Shown in pieces: positions 1 to 5,116 of a stretch of DNA of 21,645 nt; the stretch's first letter is position 1, and each line of letters starts with the position of its first letter. A program made the translations under genes and the position numbers. The notes under the pieces are model-generated. The model was not told where the DNA came from, did not search any database, and was given only the letters and a program-made list of their open reading frames with translations. Origin of the DNA: Promicromonosporaceae bacterium. Its GTDB lineage: Bacteria; Actinomycetota; Actinomycetes; Actinomycetales; Cellulomonadaceae. Location: contig WQZL01000018.1 of assembly GCA_009780755.1 (NCBI GenBank), positions 1 to 21,645 on the forward strand. Direction: 5' to 3'.

Positions 1-80
1 CAGCAAACCTTACCCGACCCAGCACGACATACCGGACACGACATACCAAAATGAACCAGCAACGACCACATACCCACAGG

Positions 81-129
81 TCTAGGTTCTGCGACTCCGT
101 TCGCTGCGCTCCCTGCACGCAGAAAGACG
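81..129 (-). repeat. dispersed palindromic repeat, copy 1
   Basis: A 49-nt element read on the minus strand, beginning CGTCTTTCTGCG and ending GTCGCAGAACCTAGA. It is related to copies at 625-671 and 18516-18562. The terminal arms TTCTGCG (87-93) and CGCAGAA (118-124) pair perfectly. In copy 3 the equivalent arms are TCCTGCG and CGCAGGA, a compensatory change that argues for selection on the folded form. It lies 30 bp past the stop of the minus-strand gene ending at 159, so it may act as that gene's terminator or 3' end structure. No coding function is seen in 1-158. Confidence 0.6.
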
Positions 130-158
130 AGAGGGCAGATGACGGGAAGGCGAAGGGG

Positions 159-806
159 TCAGACCACCGCGCCGGAATCGGTGTTGTCGGGGTCGCGACG
201 GGTGGGCATTCGGGTGAAGAGTAAGGCTAGGCCGGTTAGAAAGATGACGCCGCCGAGGGGGCCGAGCCAGCCTGGTAAGTGCAGCGCTGGAATTAGGCGG
301 GCCAGCGTGAGCAACACCAGAGTCAGTATCGGCGTGCCGACTGCCATCAGCCACGCAAACAGGGACAGCCGGTCGCGAACCTGGCGTCCGGGGTCTGAGG
401 GAGTGAACCATCCTTCTGCCTCTTCCAGCGCTTCTACTTCCTGGCTTGTCGGCCAATCGCGCGGGCCGCGCGGGCGCTCGGCAGGGGGGTGCGGCGCCTC
501 GACCACCGGCACGTCCAGATCGCCCAACCCCTTGGTGATACCGGCAAACATCACGTCGATCTCGGAATCGCGCAGGTCGCGGCCACCGGTGATGCCGCCA
601 GCGGTGACGTTGCTAAGGGTGTTTTCTGGGTCCGGCGACTTCGCTCCTTCGTCGCTCCGCGCAGGATGACGGGGTGGGGTGTCGCCTACGGGGTGACGCG
701 AGGGGACGCCACGTTCGGGTTGCCGGGAGGGGGTGCCACTCGCCGGATGACGTGACGCGGCGGCGTCTGGAGTCGGTTCGTTGGGGTCGCGATTGGTACT
801 CGCCAT
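159..806 (-). CDS. small membrane protein with repeat-expanded N-terminus
   Basis: Hypothetical protein of 215 aa starting at ATG 806; a GTG in frame at 815 is the alternative. The ATG is preferred because a TAGAGT -10-like hexamer sits 7 nt upstream, as in other apparently leaderless genes here. The N-terminal third is low complexity and hydrophilic, with four 9-residue repeats of the type (P/A)SRHPxxGT, then a stretch encoded by a copy of the dispersed repeat (625-671). The C-terminal third has two hydrophobic segments (around LFAWLMAVGTPILTLVLLTL and LGPLGGVIFLTGLALLF) and an acidic tail ending GAVV. Such tails recur, from memory, in small actinobacterial membrane proteins of unknown role. 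It is divergent from the acyltransferase gene. Function unknown; the frame is supported by high-GC codon usage and the membrane segments. Confidence 0.7.
   Translation of the reverse strand: MASTNRDPNEPTPDAAASRHPASGTPSRQPERGVPSRHPVGDTPPRHPARSDEGAKSPDPENTLSNVTAGGITGGRDLRDSEIDVMFAGITKGLGDLDVPVVEAPHPPAERPRGPRDWPTSQEVEALEEAEGWFTPSDPGRQVRDRLSLFAWLMAVGTPILTLVLLTLARLIPALHLPGWLGPLGGVIFLTGLALLFTRMPTRRDPDNTDSGAVV
625..671 (-). repeat. dispersed palindromic repeat, copy 2, inside a CDS
   Basis: A 47-nt copy, CGTCATCCTGCGCGGAG... to ...GGACCCAGA on the minus strand, matching copy 3 (18516-18562) at 41 of 47 positions without gaps. It lies wholly inside the membrane-protein gene and is translated in frame as RHPARSDEGAKSPDPE. 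One pair of the terminal stem is lost here (TCCTGCG against CGCCGGA), as expected if coding rather than folding is now under selection. Confidence 0.65.
661..755 (-). repeat. 27-bp coding tandem repeat, about 3.5 units
   Basis: On the minus strand the N-terminal coding region holds four degenerate units of 27 bp (9 codons): SRHPASGTP, SRQPERGVP, SRHPVGDTP, then PRHPAR, which runs into the dispersed repeat at 625-671. Each unit begins with a C/T-rich CGTCAtCC-type core, the same octamer that opens the dispersed repeat. The array may therefore have grown by slippage from that repeat's edge (inference). Confidence 0.6.
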
Positions 807-813
807 GAGAGAC

Positions 814-819
814 ACTCTA
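814..819 (-). promoter_or_regulatory. -10-like box TAGAGT, leaderless start
   Basis: TAGAGT on the minus strand ends 7 nt before ATG 806. No convincing Shine-Dalgarno precedes this ATG, so the transcript could begin at or next to the start codon. No good -35 hexamer was found. Confidence 0.4.
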
Positions 820-871
820 AAGTTCTTTCGATGTCGGATGCGTCATCCGCGCGTGAGTTGACGGAGGCTCC

Positions 872-1591
872 TTGTTTTACTTCCTGATGAGGCACATCCT
901 TGGGCCGCTGGCGAAGCTGTACTTCCGCCCGTGGGCCAAGGGCGTCGAGAACGTGCCCGCAGAAGGCCCGGCCATCCTCGCCTCGAATCACCTGGCCGTC
1001 ATCGACTCCTTCGTGATGCCGCTCACCTTCAACCGGCGGGTGCGGTTCATCGGTAAGTCCGACTACTTCACCGGGCGCGGCCTTAAAGGCAAGGCTGTCG
1101 CCGGGTTCATGCGCAGCATGGGCGTCATCCCCGTAGACCGCACCGGCGGTAAGGCAGAAGGCGCGCTCGCCGCCGCCAAGGCCGTGCTTGACGAGGGCGG
1201 CCTGTTCGGCATCTACCCCGAGGGCACCCGCAGTCCCGACGGTCGCCTCTACCGCGCCAAGACCGGCGCCGCCCGCCTGGCCATCGTCACCGGCGCCCCG
1301 GTGATTCCCGTGGTGATGATCGACACCGACAAGGCGCAGAGGATCGGGCAACGCATACCCAAGCCGCTATCCATCGGGGTGATCTTCGGCGAACCGCTCG
1401 ACTTTAGCCGCTACGCGGGCATGGAGAACGACCGCTACATCTTGCGGGCCGTGGCCGATGAGATCACGCTGGCTACCGCTCGGCTGAGCGATCAGGAATA
1501 CGTTGACATGTACGCGGCCACGGCCAAGGCGAACCTCGCCGCCGAGGGCAAGGCCGCCGCCGAGGAAAAACCCGCCGAATTACCCCACTAA
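872..1591 (+). CDS. PlsC-like 1-acylglycerol-3-phosphate acyltransferase
   Basis: Predicted lysophospholipid acyltransferase of 239 aa that would transfer an acyl group to lysophosphatidate or a related acceptor at the inner membrane. Motif I is NHLAVIDS with H40 and D45 (HX4D). Motif III is EGTRS at about residue 117 in the acceptor-binding loop. The start is a TTG preceded by GGAGG at 863-867 with a short 4-nt spacer. The first residues (FYFLMRHILGP) resemble the N-terminus of the mycobacterial homologue Rv2182c as I recall it, which supports the TTG over ATG 887. The C-terminal tail is rich in Ala, Lys and Glu. It is 49 bp upstream of the phosphofructokinase gene on the same strand, probably one operon. 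Exact acyl acceptor unknown. Confidence 0.85.
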   Translation: MFYFLMRHILGPLAKLYFRPWAKGVENVPAEGPAILASNHLAVIDSFVMPLTFNRRVRFIGKSDYFTGRGLKGKAVAGFMRSMGVIPVDRTGGKAEGALAAAKAVLDEGGLFGIYPEGTRSPDGRLYRAKTGAARLAIVTGAPVIPVVMIDTDKAQRIGQRIPKPLSIGVIFGEPLDFSRYAGMENDRYILRAVADEITLATARLSDQEYVDMYAATAKANLAAEGKAAAEEKPAELPH

Positions 1592-1640
1592 GATCATCCC
1601 CGAAGTTCCACATCCCAAACCCGGAAGGTACCCACCTAAC

Positions 1641-2861
1641 ATGGCTGTACGTCGCGTCGCACTGCTCACCGCTGGCGGCTTCGCCCCCTGCCTCTCCTCT
1701 GCCGTTGGCGGCCTGATCGAGCGCTACAACGAACTCGACCCGACCATTGAGATCATCGCCTACCAATACGGCTACCGCGGCCTGCTCACCGGTGACAAGA
1801 TCGTGATTTCGAAGGAGGCGCGCCAGCAGGCTCCCGCGCTGCACAAGTTCGGTGGCTCGCCCATTGGCAACTCCCGCGTGAAGCTGACCAACGTGGCCGA
1901 CTGTGTAAAGCGCGGGCTGGTCAAAGAGGGGGAGAACCCGCTAACGGTGGCCGCCAAGCAGTTGCAGGCCGACGGCGTGGACGTGCTGCACACCATCGGT
2001 GGCGATGACACCAACACCACGGCCGCCGATCTGGCCGCCTACCTGCACGAGAACGACTACGAGCTGACGGTGGTTGGCCTGCCCAAAACCATCGATAACG
2101 ACATCGTGCCCATTCGCCAGAGCCTCGGGGCCTGGACCTCGGCCGAGGAGAGCGCCGGTTTTGCCGATAACATCATCGGCGAACACCGTTCCGGCTACCG
2201 GATGCTAATCATCCACGAGGTGATGGGCCGTCACTGCGGCTGGCTTACCGCTGCGGCCGCCAAGAGCTACCGCGAACTGCTTGACACCAAAACCTACGCC
2301 CCCGCGCTCGGCCTCACCCGCGAGCGCGTGGATGTGCACGCCGTACTCATCCCCGAGCTGGAGATCGACATCGAGGCCGAGGCCGCCCGGCTGAACAAGG
2401 TAATGGATGAACTCGGCAACGTGAACATCTTCCTCTCTGAAGGTGCCGGCATGTACGAAATCATCGAACAGCTCGAAGCGGCAGGCGAGGAAGTGGTGCG
2501 CGATGCGTTCGGCCATGTGGCGCTCGACACCATCAACCCCGGCCAGTGGTTCGCCAAGCAGTTCGCCGCCAAGCTTGGCGCCGAGAAGGTAATGGTGCAA
2601 AAGTCCGGCTACTTCAGCCGCGCCGCCGCCGCCAATGCCGAAGACCTGCGTTTGATTAAGGGCATGGTTGACCTGGCCGTCGAGTGCGCCCTGCGTGGGG
2701 AACCCGGTGTGATCGGCCACGATGAGGAGGATGGCGACCGGCTGAAGGCCATTGCGTTCCCGCGGATCGCTGGTGGCAAGGCATTCGACGTGACCCAGCC
2801 CTGGTTCGTGGACATGCTTGCTGCCATCGGTCAACCCCTAGTCCCGGCCAAGGCTCACTAG
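1641..2861 (+). CDS. pfp: pyrophosphate-dependent 6-phosphofructokinase
   Basis: Phosphorylates fructose 6-phosphate, here most likely with PPi rather than ATP, making the step reversible. The 406-aa length fits the approximately 400-aa PPi-PFK of propionibacteria. Key evidence is GGDD at residues 120-123 and PKTIDND at 148-154. In ATP-PFKs the second Asp of GGDD and the Lys of PKTIDND are usually Gly, and this pair is the accepted marker of PPi use. The N-terminus VALLTAGGFAPCLSS is the phosphate-binding loop. The later MGRHCGW motif is also present. The start is ATG 1641 with GGAAGG 12 nt upstream; the frame stays open further upstream, but that extension overlaps plsC and has no family similarity. 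Followed by a hairpin terminator at 2878-2914. Confidence 0.9.
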   Translation: MAVRRVALLTAGGFAPCLSSAVGGLIERYNELDPTIEIIAYQYGYRGLLTGDKIVISKEARQQAPALHKFGGSPIGNSRVKLTNVADCVKRGLVKEGENPLTVAAKQLQADGVDVLHTIGGDDTNTTAADLAAYLHENDYELTVVGLPKTIDNDIVPIRQSLGAWTSAEESAGFADNIIGEHRSGYRMLIIHEVMGRHCGWLTAAAAKSYRELLDTKTYAPALGLTRERVDVHAVLIPELEIDIEAEAARLNKVMDELGNVNIFLSEGAGMYEIIEQLEAAGEEVVRDAFGHVALDTINPGQWFAKQFAAKLGAEKVMVQKSGYFSRAAAANAEDLRLIKGMVDLAVECALRGEPGVIGHDEEDGDRLKAIAFPRIAGGKAFDVTQPWFVDMLAAIGQPLVPAKAH

Positions 2862-2877
2862 TCAACCCACCACCCAC

Positions 2878-2914
2878 GAGGCCCGCCGAACTCTCACCAG
2901 TCTCGGCGGGCCTC
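2878..2914 (+). terminator. strong intrinsic-type hairpin after pfp
   Basis: Arms GAGGCCCGCCGA (2878-2889) and TCGGCGGGCCTC (2903-2914) pair over 12 bp without mismatch around a 13-nt loop. It lies 16 nt past the pfp stop and is followed by a weak T-rich run (ATCGTTT). It separates the acyltransferase/PFK unit from the DUF3800-like gene. Confidence 0.8.
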
Positions 2915-2927
2915 ATCGTTTACCCGC

Positions 2928-2933
2928 TAGGGT
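2928..2933 (+). promoter_or_regulatory. -10-like box TAGGGT before the DUF3800-like gene
   Basis: TAGGGT ends 7 nt before GTG 2941, there is no Shine-Dalgarno, and a terminator lies just upstream. This suggests the gene has its own promoter and a leaderless mRNA. No clear -35. Confidence 0.45.
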
Positions 2934-2940
2934 TGGACGG

Positions 2941-3462
2941 GTGAGCAACGAGCACTGGTTCATCGACGAGACGAAAGCAAAAGGGTTTACCTTTGCCATC
3001 GTTGCCGTTGATGGAACTGATGTGACACGCTGCCGGACAGCAATACTGCGGATTCCGCGACGTGGTCAGAGTGTTCTACACTTCAAGAAAGAATCGGATG
3101 CCACCAGGGCGCGTGCACTGCGAGAGATTGGGATGCTACCGATCTCGGTCACATTAGTCGTGGTCTCGACTGGTGTGCCACCTATTGAGTCCAGAAAGCG
3201 TGGAGTCGAGGCAGTAGCCGAGCTAGCAAAGGCGAAGAGTCCACGGCGAATCGTCTTTGAGTTAGATGAAGCCGCGTTGGTAAATGATCGCAAATGGCTT
3301 CGCGCCGAACTCGGTCCGATCAGGGTGTTGGAGTATCAGCACGTTGGGAAGGGCGCCGATCCGATGTTGTGGATTGCCGATGCAATGGCTTGGGCGGTGC
3401 AACGTGGCGAGCGGTGGCGCGCGCAGGTGGAGCATCTGATAGTTGAGGTGATCGAGGCATGA
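2941..3462 (+). CDS. DUF3800-like protein (predicted RNase H-fold)
   Basis: A 173-aa protein with the layout of short actinobacterial DUF3800 proteins. It has an N-terminal strand with acidic residues (WFIDETK, D9 and E10), a middle HFKKESD motif around residue 48, a second acidic strand (FELDEAAL), and a C-terminal IADAMAWAVQRG helix with a conserved Asp. DUF3800 is usually described as an RNase H-like fold with no established function and is often found in mobile or defence contexts. Base use is less GC-rich than in the neighbours (AAA, TTT and TTA/TTG codons appear), which hints at transfer. The start is GTG with no Shine-Dalgarno and looks leaderless. Directly after the stop come two structured repeats (3471-3655), the expected company of this family. 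Assigned from motif memory, not by a search. Confidence 0.65.
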   Translation: MSNEHWFIDETKAKGFTFAIVAVDGTDVTRCRTAILRIPRRGQSVLHFKKESDATRARALREIGMLPISVTLVVVSTGVPPIESRKRGVEAVAELAKAKSPRRIVFELDEAALVNDRKWLRAELGPIRVLEYQHVGKGADPMLWIADAMAWAVQRGERWRAQVEHLIVEVIEA

Positions 3463-3470
3463 ACACGCAA

Positions 3471-3540
3471 AACCCGGCTCACCAACCGCTGGGATGGCTA
3501 CCAGGTTCATTTCGTCAGGCTACTGCCCGCTGCAATCTCA
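3471..3540 (+). ncRNA. DUF3800-associated structured RNA, unit A
   Basis: Candidate structured RNA beginning 8 nt after the stop of the DUF3800-like gene. Arms AACCCGG (3471-3477) and CCAGGTT (3501-3507) pair at 6 of 7 positions and enclose a small CCG/TGG hairpin. A second small hairpin (GGC 3518-3520 with GCC 3525-3527) follows. The 37-nt outer-stem segment is identical to unit B at 27 of 37 positions with no gaps. Rfam holds several 'DUF3800' RNA motifs described as conserved structures near DUF3800 genes; membership here is an inference. Transcription as a 3' extension of the upstream mRNA is likely, since no separate promoter is evident. Confidence 0.6.
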
Positions 3541-3580
3541 ACGCTGCCATGTATCTGCGAGATGTGTGTAGACAGCGCGA

Positions 3581-3655
3581 AGCCCGGCTCTCCGACCGTC
3601 CGGACGGATACCGGGCTCACTTCTCAGGGCTATGGCCCCTCGCAAGTATCAATCT
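3581..3655 (+). ncRNA. DUF3800-associated structured RNA, unit B
   Basis: Second copy, offset exactly 110 nt from unit A. Stem AGCCCGG (3581-3587) with CCGGGCT (3611-3617) is perfect. Its second pair is G-C where unit A has A-U, a compensatory change. Inside is the perfect palindrome CCGTCCGGACGG (3596-3607). A third hairpin, AGGG (3626-3629) with CCCT (3637-3640), is followed by a conserved tail CGCAAGTATCAATC. The better pairing of B suggests it is the intact unit and A the drifting one. Function unknown; it could be a guide, an antitoxin or a substrate of the adjacent protein. Confidence 0.6.
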
Positions 3656-3661
3656 AACAGA

Positions 3662-3680
3662 CTGGTCAGTGCTTGACCAG
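3662..3680 (+). terminator. 7-bp hairpin between the RNA repeats and aroG
   Basis: CTGGTCA (3662-3668) and TGACCAG (3674-3680) form a perfect 7-bp stem with a 5-nt loop. It could end the DUF3800/RNA transcript or be a leader structure of the DAHP synthase gene 31 nt downstream. There is no U-tract, so the terminator role is uncertain. TTGACC at 3673-3678, inside the right arm, could also serve as a -35 box. Confidence 0.4.
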
Positions 3681-3711
3681 AGTACAACGCAACCATGTTG
3701 AAGGGATGATG

Positions 3712-5076
3712 ATGATGACTACAGCGACTCAGCTAGGCGTGAGCATTCCACCTGACCTCGATAGTTTCCGCTCGCTGCCTGCCCGGCAGCAGCCAACCTG
3801 GCCTGACGCTGCTGCGCTGGCGGCGGTGACTCATCGGCTGTCGAAGATGGCGCCGCTGGCGCGGCCAAAGGAGGCGGACGCGCTGCGCGCCAAGCTAGCG
3901 GCGGCAGCTCGGGGCGAGGCGTTCGTGTTGCAGGGCGGTGACTGCGCGGAAATCTTTGCCGAGGCGTCGGCCACCCGCATCCGCAACAAGATTCGCACCC
4001 TGCTCCAGATGTCGGTCATCCTCACGCACGGCACGTCCATGCCGGTAGTCAAGATTGGCCGCATGGCCGGGCAGTACGCTAAGCCCCGCTCCGCCGACGT
4101 GGAGACCCGCGACGGGGTGACGCTGCCCGCATATCGCGGCGACATGATTAACGGTTTCGAGTTCACTCCCAAGGCGCGCACGCCCGACCCGCGCCGACTA
4201 GAGCAGGCATATCAGCTCTCGGCGGCGACGGCCAATGTGGTGCGGGCCTTCACCCTGGGTGGCTACGCCGATCTGCGGCAGGTACATGAATGGAATCGCG
4301 GCTTCATCTCGGCCAGCCCTGCTTACGCCCGCTACGAAAGCACGGCTATCGAGATCGACCGGGCCGTGAAGTTCATGGAGGCGTGCGGCGCGGACTTCGA
4401 GGCGCTGCGCGGGGTGGATTTCTACCTGTCGCACGAGGCGTTGGTACTCGATTACGAGCGGGCGCTAACACGGCTTGACTCCCGCACGGGCCGGGCTTAT
4501 GGCTCATCGGCGCACCTTTTGTGGATCGGGGAGCGCACTCGGCAGCTCGACGGCGCGCACGTCGAGTTCTTATCGCAGGTGGCCAACCCGATAGCGGTGA
4601 AGCTGGGACCGACCACCTCGCCCGATGATGCCCTGGCCCTGGCCGCCAAGCTCAACCCAGAGAACGTGGCCGGTCGGCTCACCTTCGTGGCGCGCATGGG
4701 CGCGAGCAATGTGCGCAAGGTGCTGCCCGCGCTGGTGGCTGCCGTGCGCGACGCGGGAGTGATGGTCACCTGGGTAACCGATCCGATGCACGGCAACACC
4801 ATTACGGCCGCCAACGGCTACAAGACCCGCCGCTTTGCCGACGTGCTAGATGAGGTACAGGGGTTTTTCGAGGTGCATCGCGCGGCAGGCACGGTGCCAG
4901 GCGGCCTACATATGGAGATGACCGGTGATGATGTAACCGAGGTGTTGGGTGGCACCGGCGCCATCGACGAGGCCGGGCTGGCCCGCCGTTACGAAACCCT
5001 GGTGGACCCCCGCCTAAACCACCAACAATCCCTAGAAACCGCCTACCTGGTCGCCGAGATGCTGCAAACGCGGTAG
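3712..5076 (+). CDS. aroG: class II 3-deoxy-7-phosphoheptulonate (DAHP) synthase
   Basis: First enzyme of the shikimate pathway: condenses phosphoenolpyruvate and erythrose 4-phosphate to DAHP in a metal-dependent reaction. It is the plant/mycobacterial class II type, shown by FVLQGGDCAE, RMAGQYAKPRS and YRGDMING in the first half, then GERTRQLDGAHVEFLSQVANP, KLGPTTSPDD, TDPMHGNT and GGLHMEMTGDDVTE. About 454 aa, close to the usual 450-470. Four consecutive ATGs (3706-3717) follow AAGGG at 3701-3705. ATG 3712 or 3715 has the best spacing, and an upstream in-frame TTG at 3673 falls inside a hairpin and is unlikely. The gene converges with a pknL-like kinase gene, as in mycobacteria from memory. 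No clear terminator in 5077-5116. Confidence 0.95.
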   Translation: MMTTATQLGVSIPPDLDSFRSLPARQQPTWPDAAALAAVTHRLSKMAPLARPKEADALRAKLAAAARGEAFVLQGGDCAEIFAEASATRIRNKIRTLLQMSVILTHGTSMPVVKIGRMAGQYAKPRSADVETRDGVTLPAYRGDMINGFEFTPKARTPDPRRLEQAYQLSAATANVVRAFTLGGYADLRQVHEWNRGFISASPAYARYESTAIEIDRAVKFMEACGADFEALRGVDFYLSHEALVLDYERALTRLDSRTGRAYGSSAHLLWIGERTRQLDGAHVEFLSQVANPIAVKLGPTTSPDDALALAAKLNPENVAGRLTFVARMGASNVRKVLPALVAAVRDAGVMVTWVTDPMHGNTITAANGYKTRRFADVLDEVQGFFEVHRAAGTVPGGLHMEMTGDDVTEVLGGTGAIDEAGLARRYETLVDPRLNHQQSLETAYLVAEMLQTR

Positions 5077-5116
5077 AACCCCGTTCTCGTCATCTAAGTG
5101 GTGGCGGAAGGGAGCG

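Noticed and set aside
23..47. Direct repeat CACGACATACC at 23-33 and 37-47
   Set aside because: Only two 11-nt copies at the window edge, no associated gene or structure.
836..848. Short GGATG/CATCC hairpin in the divergent gap before plsC
   Set aside because: Only 5 bp with a 3-nt loop; the CGTCATCC text recalls the dispersed repeat but the rest does not match.
1503..1640. Upstream extension of the phosphofructokinase frame
   Set aside because: Overlaps the plsC end out of frame and encodes Pro/Arg-rich residues not found in the family; ATG 1641 begins the conserved N-terminus.
3459..3701. Open frame of 80 codons overlapping the DUF3800-like stop by ATGA
   Set aside because: It covers the two structured repeats; pairing and base changes follow RNA structure, not codons, and the composition is unlike a protein. 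Kept only as a possible refutation of the RNA call.
5077..5116. Possible terminator between convergent aroG and the kinase gene
   Set aside because: No convincing inverted repeat in the 40 bp; nothing to annotate.
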